Assembly: GCA_023388385.1 (NCBI GenBank)
Contig: JAEWGK010000121.1
Span: 1 to 20,562, forward strand
From: Actinomycetes bacterium
GTDB taxonomy: Bacteria > Actinomycetota > Actinomycetes > Mycobacteriales > Mycobacteriaceae
Direction of reading: 5' to 3'
DNA length: 20,562 bases
The position numbers were made by a program, and so were the translations under genes. Under the pieces are notes generated by a model. The model had not been told where the DNA came from. It was given only the letters and a program-made list of their open reading frames with translations, and did no database searches. Positions 1-8,316 of the stretch are shown in pieces; the stretch's first letter is position 1; each line of letters begins with the position of its first letter.

Positions 1-732
1 CGCCAGGGCCGGCACCGCGCCGAGCCGAGGCCGGACGCCGCGACCGTCGCGTGGCCGGTGGCGCTGCTGGCGCTGCTGTGCGTCATCGCGCTGGTGGTCG
101 CCGTCGTCGCGCTGTCGGGCTCGGACCGGACGAACCGGCCGTCGCCGATCAACGGCGACCAGCTCGGTCCAGCCCCGGTGGAGACCGTCGACCAGTACGT
201 CACCCGCGCCGACGCGGCACTCGCCGCCATCGACGATGCGGAGCCGCACTGGGCGCTGGTGTCGCTGCTGCCGGCGCGCAGCCCGCGCGAGGCCGCGGCG
301 GCCGTCGACGGCATCGCGGGGCTGCGCGTGGCGACGATGATCGTCGGCTCCACCGGCATCCGGGACATCCCGGAGCCCGTTGCCGGCGCCACTCGCGCCG
401 ATGTGCTGACCAGGGAATACGACGCGTATCTGCGCGCCCTTACCCTGCCGGAGGCCGTCGCGGCCCCGGAGGTCACGGGGCTGGTCGTCCGCGCCACCGC
501 CGATCGGCTGCGGGAGATCCGCGGGCGCGACGGCGTCGCGGCGGTCGAGCCGCTGCCCGCCGACGCGGTGGCCGGGCGCTTCGGCATCCGTCCGCTGACC
601 GCAGGCCACGACGCGTTCGCCGAGTCCCTTCCCGAGGCGCTGGTGCCGCCGGCGCCGGAGGAGCCGGATGCGGGCGCGGGCTCCGGCTCCGGGGCGGACC
701 CTGCCGCAGGGGCCAGCGGAACCGGGGAGTAG
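1..732 (+). CDS. Membrane-anchored protein of unknown function, 5' end outside window
   Basis: The frame is open from the first base to a TAG stop at 730-732, so the true start probably lies upstream. The GTG at 58 is inside the apparent membrane segment and is a poor start. What is visible: about 19 charged/polar residues, one strongly hydrophobic helix (VALLALLCVIALVVAVVAL, roughly residues 20-38 of the visible part), then about 180 mostly soluble residues, and an Ala/Gly/Pro/Ser-rich acidic tail ending GASGTGE. This is the layout of a single-pass protein with its C-terminal domain outside the cell. The soluble domain (for example HWALVSLLPARSP and a TADRLREIRG stretch) suggests no enzyme to me. 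It lies 9 bp before rarD on the same strand, so co-transcription is possible. I do not recognise the family; coding status is likely from codon use and the uninterrupted frame. Confidence 0.8.
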   Translation, partial: RQGRHRAEPRPDAATVAWPVALLALLCVIALVVAVVALSGSDRTNRPSPINGDQLGPAPVETVDQYVTRADAALAAIDDAEPHWALVSLLPARSPREAAAAVDGIAGLRVATMIVGSTGIRDIPEPVAGATRADVLTREYDAYLRALTLPEAVAAPEVTGLVVRATADRLREIRGRDGVAAVEPLPADAVAGRFGIRPLTAGHDAFAESLPEALVPPAPEEPDAGAGSGSGADPAAGASGTGE

Positions 733-735
733 CCT
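730..735 (+). promoter_or_regulatory. -10-like element for leaderless rarD mRNA
   Basis: TAGCCT fits TANNNT and ends 6 nt before the rarD ATG. Its first three bases are the stop codon of the upstream gene. No good Shine-Dalgarno sequence precedes rarD, so transcription starting at or near the A of the ATG is plausible. There is no convincing -35 element. Prediction from pattern only. Confidence 0.35.
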
Positions 736-741
736 GCGGGA

Positions 742-1647
742 ATGCTCTACGGACTCGCCACCTACCTGCTGTGGGGCGTCTTCCCGCTCTACTTCCCTCT
801 GCTCAAGCCCGCGGCGCCGCTGGAGATTCTGGCCCATCGCTTCGTGTGGACCGCCGTCGTCATGGGCGCCGTCGTCCTGGTCACCGGCGCGTGGCGCCAG
901 CTGGCGCGGGCGTCGGCGAGGACGTGGGGGCTGGTGCTCGCCGCCGCGATCGTCATCGGCGTCAACTGGGGCACCTACGTGCTGGCCGTCAACTCCGGCC
1001 ACGTCGCGGAGGCGGCCCTCGGGTACTTCATCAACCCGCTGGTGTCGGTGCTGCTCGGCGTGGTGCTCCTGCGGGAGCAGCTGACCCGGGCGCAGCTCGC
1101 CGCCGTCGCGCTGGCGGTGGTGGCGGTCATCGTGCTCACCATCGGCGTGGGCCGGCCGCCGTGGATCTCGCTGACGCTGGCGTTCAGCTTCGGGTTCTAC
1201 GGGCTCATCAAGAAGCGCGTCCCGCTGGGCTCCGCGGCGTCGGTGGCGGCGGAGGCGCTGGTGCTCACGCCGGTCGCGCTGGGTTACCTGGTGTTCCTCG
1301 GCGGCACCGGCGAGGGCACCTTCACCACCGAGGGCCCCGCGCACACGCTGCTGCTCATATCCGCCGGCATCGCCACCGGCGTCCCGCTGCTGCTCTTCGG
1401 CGCTGCGGCCAAGCGCGTGACGCTGACCAGCCTGGGGCTCATGCAGTACATCACCCCTCTGCTGCAGATGCTCATCGCCGTCTTCGTCGTCCACGAACAC
1501 ATCAGCCCGGAACGCTGGATCGGCTTCGCCATCATCTGGGTCGCCGTCGTCGTCTTCACCGTTGACATGCTGGTGCGCGCCCGGTCCCGCCGCAGGGCGC
1601 GGCGGGCGGCGGGCGCGACGGGCGCAGCGGGCGCGGGGACGGCGTAG
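742..1647 (+). CDS. rarD: RarD-type EamA/DMT-family permease
   Basis: A 301-residue integral membrane protein of the drug/metabolite transporter superfamily, RarD group, whose transported substrate is unknown. The N terminus (MLYGLATYLLWGVFPLYFPL) carries the typical RarD opening, followed by the EILAHRFVW segment, the NWGTYVLAVNSGHVAEAALGY segment and GYFINPLVSVLLGVVLLRE, all hallmarks of the group. A second repeat follows, with SLGLMQYITPLLQMLIAVFVVHE. About ten hydrophobic helices can be counted. The tail after about residue 280 is Arg/Ala-rich and cytoplasmic. Length matches the family (about 290-300). The ATG at 742 starts directly at the conserved N terminus. The gene ends 22 bp from the convergent oxidase gene. 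The transporter assignment is firm; the substrate is not known. Confidence 0.93.
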   Translation: MLYGLATYLLWGVFPLYFPLLKPAAPLEILAHRFVWTAVVMGAVVLVTGAWRQLARASARTWGLVLAAAIVIGVNWGTYVLAVNSGHVAEAALGYFINPLVSVLLGVVLLREQLTRAQLAAVALAVVAVIVLTIGVGRPPWISLTLAFSFGFYGLIKKRVPLGSAASVAAEALVLTPVALGYLVFLGGTGEGTFTTEGPAHTLLLISAGIATGVPLLLFGAAAKRVTLTSLGLMQYITPLLQMLIAVFVVHEHISPERWIGFAIIWVAVVVFTVDMLVRARSRRRARRAAGATGAAGAGTA

Positions 1648-1669
1648 CGCGTCCGGGCCGCGTACGCGA

Positions 1670-3049
1670 TCAGGCCGGGTCGAACAGCTCCCGGAGGTGG
1701 TCGTTGAGGAACACGCCATCCGGGTCGACCCGGCGGCGCAGGTCCGCGACCTCGTCGAACAGCGGGTAGCGCTCGCGCAGGTCCGCGTTGGTCAGCGTGT
1801 GCAGCTTGCCCCAGTGCGGGCGACCGCCGGCCGCCTTGAGGATCGGCTCGATGAGCGCGAAGTACTCCCGGTACGGCTCCCGGTGGTAGCGGTGCACGGC
1901 GACGTAGGCGCTCTCCCGGCCGTACGCCGTCGACAGCGGCACGTAGTCGGCCGCCGCGGCGCGGATCTCCAGGGGGAAGGACACCCACGCCCGGTTGCGG
2001 TCGATGGTCGTGCGGATCTCGTCGAGGACGTCGGGCAGGGTCTCCAGCGGGATCCCGTACTCCATCTCGCGGAAGCGGACGCGGCGCGGGGAGACGAAGA
2101 CTTCGTGGGCCTCGTCGATGTAGCGGCGCTCGGAGACGGTGCGCGCGGCGAAGTCGTTGAGACGGCGCGTCAGCGACGGCACCCGGCGGGACAGCTCGCA
2201 CACGCCGAGCAGGCCGGCATTGTTGATGACCTCGTCGGAGAAGCCGGACAGTGCGCGGGTGGCGCGGCCGGGCCTGCGGAAGCCGTCGTCGGCGTGGCCC
2301 GCGAGCCAGGCCGGCACGTCGTGGTCGCGGATGCGGGTGTTCTCCTTCACCAGCGCGGTGTCGGTGCCGGGGAACCAGTAGAACTCCATGTGGTCGGTGT
2401 GTCGGACCCGTTCGGCGAAGGTCGTGCGGACCTCGTCGAAGTCCTCCGCCCGCTCGTCGGCGGCCAGGTGGAACGCCGGGACGGCGGACAGCGTCACCTC
2501 AGTGATCACGCCGAACATGCCGAGGCCCAGCGTCGCCAGGCGGAAGATCTCGCCGGCCTCGCCGCCCGACGAGGCGTCGCAGCGCCGCTCGACGCCGTCG
2601 GCGCCGACGATGCGGAAGCCGCGGACCATGCCCGCAAAGCCGGTGAAGCCCAGGCCCGTGCCGTGGGTGCCGGTGGAGATGGCGCCCGCGAGCGACTGCG
2701 GGTCGACGTCGCCCTGGTTGGCCAGCGCCAGGCCCCTCGGCCGCAGCAGGCCGGGGACGTCGCGCAGGCGGGTGCCGGCGCGCAGGGTGACGGTGACGTG
2801 GCCGGAGGCGTCCTTGTCGACGGAGAGCAGGCCCGACATCTCGTCGAGCTGGACCCGCAGCCCGTCGGTGACCGCGACCGGGGTGAAGGAGTGGCCCGCG
2901 CCGAGCGGGCGCACCGTGCGGCCCGACGAGGCGGCGGCGCGGACGATGTCGCCGATCTCGCCGGCGGTGCCGGGCCGGTGCACGGCGTGCGGGGTGGCCG
3001 TCTGGTTGCCGGCCCAGTTGCTCCAGGTTCCAGTGTCCTTGGTGGTCAT
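1670..3049 (-). CDS. FAD-linked oxidase, D-arabinono-1,4-lactone oxidase / alditol oxidase family
   Basis: A 459-residue member of the vanillyl-alcohol-oxidase-type flavoprotein family, which oxidises sugar lactones or polyols. The N-terminal FAD-binding domain (about 1-190) shows RPLGAGHSFTP, where His53 is at the position that binds FAD covalently in relatives, then GDVDPQSLAGAISTGTHGTG. The C-terminal substrate domain ends with HWGKLHTL and VDPDGVFLNDHL, typical of the ALO/aldonolactone oxidase group. No signal peptide or membrane helix, so cytosolic. The ATG at 3047-3049 was chosen because it overlaps the TGA of the upstream deaminase-like gene as ATGA and has GGAAAGGGA 11 nt upstream; longer in-frame starts run through the neighbour's coding sequence. 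Exact substrate (arabinonolactone, gulonolactone, xylitol or other) cannot be read from sequence. Coupled to the deaminase/aldolase-like gene. Confidence 0.88.
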   Translation of the reverse strand: MTTKDTGTWSNWAGNQTATPHAVHRPGTAGEIGDIVRAAASSGRTVRPLGAGHSFTPVAVTDGLRVQLDEMSGLLSVDKDASGHVTVTLRAGTRLRDVPGLLRPRGLALANQGDVDPQSLAGAISTGTHGTGLGFTGFAGMVRGFRIVGADGVERRCDASSGGEAGEIFRLATLGLGMFGVITEVTLSAVPAFHLAADERAEDFDEVRTTFAERVRHTDHMEFYWFPGTDTALVKENTRIRDHDVPAWLAGHADDGFRRPGRATRALSGFSDEVINNAGLLGVCELSRRVPSLTRRLNDFAARTVSERRYIDEAHEVFVSPRRVRFREMEYGIPLETLPDVLDEIRTTIDRNRAWVSFPLEIRAAAADYVPLSTAYGRESAYVAVHRYHREPYREYFALIEPILKAAGGRPHWGKLHTLTNADLRERYPLFDEVADLRRRVDPDGVFLNDHLRELFDPA

Positions 3050-4248
3050 GCGTAGCTTCGTCCCTTTCCGCGGTAGGTCTCCCACCGCCCGATGATCGTG
3101 CCGCCGGCGACCGCCACGGCCTCGTCGGCGTGCTCGGCGCCCTCGCCGGCCTTCGCGTGCCGGAACCACACCCGGTCCCCGACGCTCAGATCCCGGGCGG
3201 CGTCGCCGCGCAGCGGGGTCTGCACCTCCCCGGGGCCCTCCGAGCCGATGTAGGACAGCCCCTCCGGCCACGCGGGGATGGGCAGTCGATCCTCCCCGGC
3301 GGGACCGGAGGCGATGCGGCCACCGCCGAGCACCGTGGCGATGTCCTTCGCCGGGCGCCGCACCACGGGCAGGACGAACCACTGTGCCGCATGCGGCCGA
3401 AATGCCCGGTAACGGTCGAACAGCCCGGGGCCGACGAGGCCGGAGCCGGCGGCGATCTCGGTGACCGCGGTCTCGGCGCCGGTGGACTCCAGGGAGCCGG
3501 TGCCTCCGCCGTTGACGAACTCGAGGGGGCCGGCGGCAGCCTCGACGGCGCGGACGACCTTCGCGCGGCGGGCCGCGAGCTCGCGGCGGCTGGCCGCCTG
3601 CATCGCGCGGATGGCCGCGCCCATCAGGCCGGCGCCGCCGTCGGCGACGCCCGCGATATGGCCCTCGTACATCATCACGCCGACGAGCTGCAGGCCCGGG
3701 CGCGCCGTGATCTCGCGGGCGAGCTCCGCGGCCTGCCGAGGGGTGTGCGCGGGGGAGCGGCGGGCGCCGATGTGCAGCCCCGGCACGGGGCGCCAGGAGG
3801 CGTCGACGTCCATGCAGACGCGGATCGGCCGCTCCGCGCCGGGCTCCGCGTCCGCGGCGGCGGAGAGGATCCAGTCGAGGTGCTCGACCGAGTCGACCAT
3901 GAGGGTCACCGACGCGCGCAGGGTGTCGTCGGCAGCCAGCTCGGCGACGGCCGGGGCGTCGGCGGTCGGGTATCCCACGACGGCATCGTCCGTCACGCCC
4001 CAGCGCACCAGGTCCATCGCCTCGCGGAGGGCGTAGGACAGCGTGCCGGAGTACGTGGGGTGCTCCAGCACGTGGGCGATGAGCCGCGGGATGCGCACCG
4101 ACTTCGAGGCGACGCGGATCCGCGTGCCGCCGGCGCGGGCCGCCATGTCCGCCATGTTGGCCTCGACCGCGTCGAGGTCGACGACGAGGACGGGCGGCGT
4201 CTCCCCGGCGATGGCCGCCCGGACGGTGGGCGAGGGGATGTCATTCAT
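3046..4248 (-). CDS. PLP-dependent amino acid deaminase/aldolase-like protein (alanine racemase N-terminal fold)
   Basis: A 400-residue protein with a fold-III PLP barrel: VLVVDLDAVEANMADMA followed by IRVASKSVR, where Lys49 is the expected Schiff-base lysine. Further barrel segments are ELVGVMMYEGH-like (seen as LQLVGVMMYEGH), FVNGGGTGS (phosphate-binding glycines) and the C-terminal VGDRVWFRHAKAGE, matching the 'amino acid deaminase/aldolase' branch related to D-threonine aldolase and D-serine dehydratase. The reaction is probably on a D- or hydroxy-amino acid, but the substrate is unknown. Starts at ATG 4248 (MNDIPSP). The preceding bases lack a clear ribosome-binding site but contain GATAAT 18 nt upstream. 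It ends by overlapping the oxidase start (ATGA), so the two are likely made together. No deletions or missing motifs noticed. I recall similar deaminase-oxidase pairs in other Actinobacteria, unverified here. Confidence 0.85.
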   Translation of the reverse strand: MNDIPSPTVRAAIAGETPPVLVVDLDAVEANMADMAARAGGTRIRVASKSVRIPRLIAHVLEHPTYSGTLSYALREAMDLVRWGVTDDAVVGYPTADAPAVAELAADDTLRASVTLMVDSVEHLDWILSAAADAEPGAERPIRVCMDVDASWRPVPGLHIGARRSPAHTPRQAAELAREITARPGLQLVGVMMYEGHIAGVADGGAGLMGAAIRAMQAASRRELAARRAKVVRAVEAAAGPLEFVNGGGTGSLESTGAETAVTEIAAGSGLVGPGLFDRYRAFRPHAAQWFVLPVVRRPAKDIATVLGGGRIASGPAGEDRLPIPAWPEGLSYIGSEGPGEVQTPLRGDAARDLSVGDRVWFRHAKAGEGAEHADEAVAVAGGTIIGRWETYRGKGRSYA

Positions 4249-4266
4249 GGGGCGAAAGGTACCGCG

Positions 4267-4272
4267 ATTATC
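4267..4272 (-). promoter_or_regulatory. -10-like element upstream of the deaminase/oxidase pair
   Basis: Read on the minus strand, GATAAT lies 18 nt before the ATG at 4248, which would put the transcript start around 4260 and give a leader of about 12 nt. No convincing -35 sequence is visible. It supports independent transcription of this gene pair from the small ORF upstream. Confidence 0.35.
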
Positions 4273-4289
4273 GCGCGTGCGGCGCGAAA

Positions 4290-4310
4290 CGGGGAAGGAC
4301 GCGGTCCCCG
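4290..4310 (-). terminator. Possible weak terminator after the small ORF
   Basis: On the minus strand CGGGG and CCCCG form a 5-bp stem around an 11-nt loop, followed by TTTCG. It lies 18 bp past the stop of the 54-residue ORF and just before the GATAAT element. The stem is short and the T run minimal, so this is tentative. Confidence 0.2.
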
Positions 4311-4327
4311 CCACCCCGGGGCCGGCG

Positions 4328-4492
4328 CTAGGCCAGCCAGCTGTAGCGTGCGGGCCGCTCGTCGGTCCACAGGACGTCGCCGTTGGGCAGATACCCCGCG
4401 GAGACCGGGCGGATGTCCATGCCGGAGATGGCGCTGTCGAACTCCTCGGAGGGGAAGAGGGTGTAGACGCCGTCGGGATACGGGGCGAACAT
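4328..4492 (-). CDS. Small conserved-looking protein of unknown function, 54 residues
   Basis: Read directly from the minus strand: MFAPYPDGVYTLFPSEEF begins the product and ARYSWLA ends it before TAG at 4328-4330. Nearly every codon ends in G or C, with ordinary highly used codons, as in the neighbouring real genes. Aromatic residues are well spread and the pI looks acidic; no membrane helix, signal or cysteine pair is seen. I chose ATG 4492 because GAAAGG (minus strand) lies 12 nt upstream, the same arrangement as at treY; an in-frame ATG at 4504 would abut that GAAAGG and leave no spacing. The overlapping minus-strand frames are rich in Arg/Pro and look like shadows. It precedes the deaminase gene by 79 bp on the same strand. 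Function unknown; I do not recognise a family. Confidence 0.65.
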   Translation of the reverse strand: MFAPYPDGVYTLFPSEEFDSAISGMDIRPVSAGYLPNGDVLWTDERPARYSWLA

Positions 4493-4504
4493 GTGCGAGC
4501 ACAT

Positions 4505-4510
4505 CCTTTC
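4505..4510 (-). promoter_or_regulatory. Shine-Dalgarno-like GAAAGG of the 54-residue ORF
   Basis: GAAAGG on the minus strand, 12 nt before ATG 4492. It pairs with the upstream part of the anti-Shine-Dalgarno region, so the aligned spacing is about 8 nt. It decides between the ATGs at 4492 and 4504. Confidence 0.5.
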
Positions 4511-4537
4511 GGAAGAGAAAACGTGAGGAATGCGTCA

Positions 4538-4567
4538 AGTATTGGGGAGGGATGGGGTGCAGTGCAA
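4538..4567 (-). promoter_or_regulatory. Candidate promoter of the 54-residue ORF
   Basis: On the minus strand TTGCAC (4562-4567) and AATACT (4538-4543) are 18 bp apart, giving a predicted start near 4531 and a leader of roughly 40 nt to ATG 4492. Both boxes are partial matches to consensus. The stretch 4505-4659 is otherwise G-rich and shows nothing else I can name. Confidence 0.3.
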
Positions 4568-4659
4568 GCCGGCCGGGGGCTCGGTGATTTCGGGCACATC
4601 GCGGAGGGGTGACGTGGGAGGTCGCGGGACGGGCGGGAGGGCGGTGTCGGGGGCTCGCC

Positions 4660-4665
4660 TAGAAT
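4660..4665 (+). promoter_or_regulatory. -10 element for leaderless dnaE mRNA
   Basis: TAGAAT ends 7 nt before the dnaE ATG, so the predicted first transcribed base is at or next to the A of the start codon. No ribosome-binding site lies within the usual distance. The -35 region is G-rich without a TTGACA-like box. Confidence 0.5.
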
Positions 4666-4672
4666 CCGGCCC

Positions 4673-7600
4673 ATGGCCAACTCGACGTTCGTCCACCTGC
4701 ACAATCACACCGAGTACTCGATGCTCGACGGCATGGCGAAGATCGATCTCCTGGCGGAGGAGGTCTCGCGGCAGGGCATGCCGGCGGTGGGCGTGACGGA
4801 CCACGGCAACATGTTCGGCTCGGACGCGTTCTACCGGACCATGAAGGCCAAGGGCGTGAAGCCCATCATCGGCATCGAGGCGTACATGGCGCCGGACAGC
4901 CGCTTCAACAAGCAGCGCGTGCGCTGGGGCGAACCGCACCAGAAGGCGGACGACGTCTCCGCGTCGGGCGCCTACCTGCATCAGACGATGATCGCGGAGA
5001 ACGCGCAGGGCCTGCGCAATCTCTTCTACCTGTCGTCGATGGCGTCGTACGAGGGGCAGCTGGGCAAGTGGCCGCGCATGGACGCGGAGCTCATCGCGGA
5101 GCGGGCCGAGGGCATCATCGCCACCACCGGCTGCCCGTCGGGCGACGTGCAGACCCGCCTGCGCCTGGGCCAGTTCGACGAGGCGCTGAAGGCCGCCGGG
5201 ATGTGGCAGGACATCTACGGCAAGGACAACTACTTCCTCGAGCTCATGGACCACGGGCTCGACATCGAGACCCGCGTGCGCGCCGAGCTGCTGGAGATCG
5301 GCCGCAAGCTGAACCTGCCGCCCGTCGTCACGAACGACTGCCACTACGTCACCCGCGACCAGGCGAAGAACCACGAGGCCATGCTGTGCGTCCAGACGGG
5401 CAAGACGCTGCACGACCCGGACCGGTTCAAATTCGACGGCGACGGCTACTACATCAAGACCGCCGCGGAGATGCGCGCGACGTGGGACCACCTGGTGCCC
5501 GACGGGTGCGACAACACGCTGTTCATCGCGGAGCGCGTCGGCGACTACGACGAGCTGTGGGAGGAGCACCCGCACGACCGCATGCCGAAGGCCGACGTTC
5601 CGGAGGGCGAAACGCCGACGACGTGGCTGCGGCACAACGTCATGGAGGGCCTGCGCAAGCGGTTCGAGGGGCAGGAGGTGCCGGAGGAGTACATCAGCCG
5701 CGCCGAGTACGAGATCGAGGTCATCGACGGCAAGGGCTACCCGTCCTACTTCCTCATCGTCGCCGACATCATCGCCCACGCCCGCGAGATCGGCATCAAG
5801 GTCGGGCCGGGACGAGGCTCGGCGGCAGGTTCGCTCGTCGCCTACGCCACGTGGATCACGAACATCGATCCCATCGAGCACGGCTTGCTGTTCGAGCGCT
5901 TCCTCAACCCGGAACGTCCCTCCGCCCCCGATATCGACATCGACTTCGACGACCGCCGGCGCGACGAGATGATCCGCTACGCCGCCGACAAATGGGGCGA
6001 GGACAAGGTCTCCCAGGTCGTCACGTTCGGCACGGTGAAGACGAAGCAGGCCATCAAGGACTCCGCGCGCGTGCAGTTCGGCCAGCCGGGCTACCAGATC
6101 GCCGACCGCATCACGAAGGCCCTGCCGCCGGCCATCATGGCGAAGGACATCCCGCTGGAGGGCATCGTCGATCCGAATCACCCGCGCTATGGCGAGGCGA
6201 AGGAGGTCCGCGACCTCATTCAGTCCGATCCGGACGTCGCCAAGATCTACGAGACCGCGCGCGGACTGGAGGGCGTCGTCAGGCAGACGGGCGTCCACGC
6301 GTGCGCGGTGATCATGGCGTCGGTGCCGCTGCTCGACCACATCCCGATGTGGAAGCGGCCGGCCGACGGCGCCATCATCACCGGCTGGGACTACCCGGCG
6401 TGCGAGGCCATCGGCCTGCTGAAGATGGACTTCCTGGGCCTGCGCAACCTCACGGTCATCGGCGACTGCCTGGAGAACATCAAGACCAACCGGGGCGAGG
6501 AGATCAACCTCGACACCCTGGACGTCGACGACCCGAAGGTCTACGAGCTGCTGTCGCGCGGCGACACCCTCGGCGTCTTCCAGCTCGACGGCGGCGGCAT
6601 GCGCGAGCTGCTCAAGCGCATGCAGCCGACGGACTTCACCGACATCGTCGCCTCCCTGGCGCTGTACCGGCCGGGCCCGATGGGCGTCAACGCCCACTTC
6701 GACTACGCGGACCGCAAGAACGGCCGCAAACCCATCACCCCGATCCACCCGGAGCTCGAGGAGCCGCTGAAGGACATTCTCGAGGAGACGTACGGCCTCA
6801 TCGTCTACCAGGAGCAGATCATGAAGATCTCGCAGAAGGTGGCGAACTACACGGCCGGCCAGGCCGACGGGTTCCGCAAGGCGATGGGCAAGAAGAAGCC
6901 GGAGGTGCTGGCCAAGGAGTTCGTGACCTTCGAGGCCGGCATGAAGGAGAACGGCTACTCGGCCGATGCCATCAAGACGCTGTGGGACACGATCCTCCCG
7001 TTTGCGTCGTACGCGTTCAACAAGTCCCACGCCGCGGGCTATGGCCTGGTGTCGTACTGGACCGCCTTCCTCAAGGCGAACTACACCGCCGAGTACATGG
7101 CGGCGCTGCTGACGTCGGTCGCCTCCAACGGCGACAAGCGCGCCGTCTACCTCGCCGACTGCCGCCACCTGGGCATCCGCGTGCTGCCGCCGGACGTCAA
7201 TGAGTCCGTGCTCAACTTCCAGTCCGTCGGCGAGGACATCCGCTTCGGCCTCGGCTCCATCCGCAACGTCGGCCACGACGTCGTGGAGTCCATCTGCGCC
7301 ACTCGCCGGGAGAAGGGCGCGTTCACGTCGTTCTCCGACTACCTGGACAAGATCGACACCCTGCCGTGCTCCAAGCGCGTGACGGAGTCCCTGATCAAGG
7401 GCGGCGCGTTCGACTCGCTGGGCCACCCCCGCAAGGGCCTCATGCTCATCCACGAGGACGCGGTCGACGCCGCGCTGCCGACGAAGAAGGCCGCCGACAA
7501 GGGACAGTTCGACCTCTTCGCGGGCTTCGGCGGGGACGCCGAGGCGGACAACTCCAGTTTCTTCGAGGTCCGGGTGCCGGACGAGGAGTGGGAGCGCAAG

Positions 7601-8230
7601 CACGAGCTCGCCCTCGAGCGCGAGATGCTGGGCCTGTACGTCTCCGGCCACCCGCTCGACGGCTTCGAGGAGTCGCTGGCGCAGCAGACCGACACCGCCA
7701 TCACGACGGTCGTCTCGGGGGAGGTCAACAACGGCGCCGAGATCGTCATCGGCGGCATCATCAGCTCCGTCGACCGGCGCGTGAACAAGGACGGCCTGCC
7801 GTGGGCCATCGTCAGCGTCGAGGATCACAACGGCGCCTCCGCTGAGGTCCTCATGTTCCCCCGCACGTTCGCGCTGGTGTCGACGCAGATTGCCGAGGAC
7901 GCCATCGTCCTGGTCCGCGCGCGCGTGCAGTACCGCGACGACCGCATGTCCGTCATCGGCGACGATCTGAAGGTCCCGGACCTGGGCATCAACGGCGCCT
8001 CCGGCATTCCGCTGCGCCTGACCATGCGCACCGACGAGTGCACGCCCGGCAACATCATGAAGCTCAAGGAGGTGCTGATGGCCAACCCGGGCGAGTCGGA
8101 TGTGTACCTGACGCTCCTCGACGGCGACAACTCCACGATGCTGGTCCTCGGTGAGCACCTCCGCGTCGATCGGGCGCCGAGTCTCTTCGGCGACCTCAAG
8201 GCGTCGATGGGCGCGGACATCCTGGGCTGA
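4673..8230 (+). CDS. dnaE: DNA polymerase III subunit alpha (DnaE1 type)
   Basis: The 1185-residue catalytic subunit of the replicative polymerase. The N-terminal PHP domain keeps its metal-site motifs: [13 protein letters not shown] (His10, His12) and GVTDHGN (Asp43, His44), consistent with the PHP proofreading exonuclease shown for mycobacterial DnaE1. The polymerase palm carries [14 protein letters not shown] with Asp420 and Asp422, and [13 protein letters not shown] with Asp586, matching the three catalytic aspartates. [14 protein letters not shown] precedes them. QFDLF at 945-949 fits the internal beta-clamp binding pentapeptide. An OB-fold starts near residue 1023 ([11 protein letters not shown]). 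Length and complete motifs indicate a functional replicative enzyme rather than the mutagenic DnaE2. ATG 4673 begins directly at the PHP domain with a -10 element 7 nt before it. No intein. Confidence 0.98.
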   Translation: MANSTFVHLHNHTEYSMLDGMAKIDLLAEEVSRQGMPAVGVTDHGNMFGSDAFYRTMKAKGVKPIIGIEAYMAPDSRFNKQRVRWGEPHQKADDVSASGAYLHQTMIAENAQGLRNLFYLSSMASYEGQLGKWPRMDAELIAERAEGIIATTGCPSGDVQTRLRLGQFDEALKAAGMWQDIYGKDNYFLELMDHGLDIETRVRAELLEIGRKLNLPPVVTNDCHYVTRDQAKNHEAMLCVQTGKTLHDPDRFKFDGDGYYIKTAAEMRATWDHLVPDGCDNTLFIAERVGDYDELWEEHPHDRMPKADVPEGETPTTWLRHNVMEGLRKRFEGQEVPEEYISRAEYEIEVIDGKGYPSYFLIVADIIAHAREIGIKVGPGRGSAAGSLVAYATWITNIDPIEHGLLFERFLNPERPSAPDIDIDFDDRRRDEMIRYAADKWGEDKVSQVVTFGTVKTKQAIKDSARVQFGQPGYQIADRITKALPPAIMAKDIPLEGIVDPNHPRYGEAKEVRDLIQSDPDVAKIYETARGLEGVVRQTGVHACAVIMASVPLLDHIPMWKRPADGAIITGWDYPACEAIGLLKMDFLGLRNLTVIGDCLENIKTNRGEEINLDTLDVDDPKVYELLSRGDTLGVFQLDGGGMRELLKRMQPTDFTDIVASLALYRPGPMGVNAHFDYADRKNGRKPITPIHPELEEPLKDILEETYGLIVYQEQIMKISQKVANYTAGQADGFRKAMGKKKPEVLAKEFVTFEAGMKENGYSADAIKTLWDTILPFASYAFNKSHAAGYGLVSYWTAFLKANYTAEYMAALLTSVASNGDKRAVYLADCRHLGIRVLPPDVNESVLNFQSVGEDIRFGLGSIRNVGHDVVESICATRREKGAFTSFSDYLDKIDTLPCSKRVTESLIKGGAFDSLGHPRKGLMLIHEDAVDAALPTKKAADKGQFDLFAGFGGDAEADNSSFFEVRVPDEEWERKHELALEREMLGLYVSGHPLDGFEESLAQQTDTAITTVVSGEVNNGAEIVIGGIISSVDRRVNKDGLPWAIVSVEDHNGASAEVLMFPRTFALVSTQIAEDAIVLVRARVQYRDDRMSVIGDDLKVPDLGINGASGIPLRLTMRTDECTPGNIMKLKEVLMANPGESDVYLTLLDGDNSTMLVLGEHLRVDRAPSLFGDLKASMGADILG

Positions 8231-8248
8231 CGGGGGCGGGCACCCGTC
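8229..8248 (+). terminator. Possible hairpin at the end of dnaE
   Basis: GACGGG and CCCGTC form a 6-bp G+C stem with an 8-nt loop, starting in the stop codon. No T run follows, so it would be an atypical terminator. The rest of the 86-bp gap to ilvA shows only the ilvA promoter element. Confidence 0.25.
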
Positions 8249-8302
8249 GCCGGGGATCCGCGGAAGGGCCACCTTCATTCCGTATGGCGGCGGCTGGCGG
8301 GG

Positions 8303-8308
8303 TAACGT
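8303..8308 (+). promoter_or_regulatory. -10-like element for leaderless ilvA mRNA
   Basis: TAACGT (TANNNT) ends 8 nt before ATG 8317. No Shine-Dalgarno sequence precedes that ATG. This also argues against the in-frame ATG at 8284, which would put the promoter element inside the coding sequence. Confidence 0.4.
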
Positions 8309-8316
8309 TTCACCCC

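Noticed and set aside
51..1565. A 504-residue frame overlapping the first gene and rarD
   Set aside because: Arg/Gly/Ala-rich noise across two genes with clear membrane segments in their own frames.
1648..1669. Terminator between convergent rarD and the oxidase gene
   Set aside because: Only a 5-bp CGCGT/ACGCG pairing is possible and no T run exists, which is expected by chance at this G+C content.
3050..3382. Longer N terminus for the FAD oxidase
   Set aside because: The extra residues are an out-of-frame reading of the deaminase-like gene. The ATGA overlap and the ribosome site support ATG 3049.
4505..4659. Riboswitch or small RNA in the dnaE upstream region
   Set aside because: The region is G-rich on the plus strand with no long paired structure, and the dnaE transcript appears to start at the ATG, leaving no leader to fold.
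8284..8316. Upstream ATG for ilvA at 8284
   Set aside because: It would place the TAACGT element inside the gene and adds a short Gly/Ala stretch with no conserved feature; ATG 8317 fits better.
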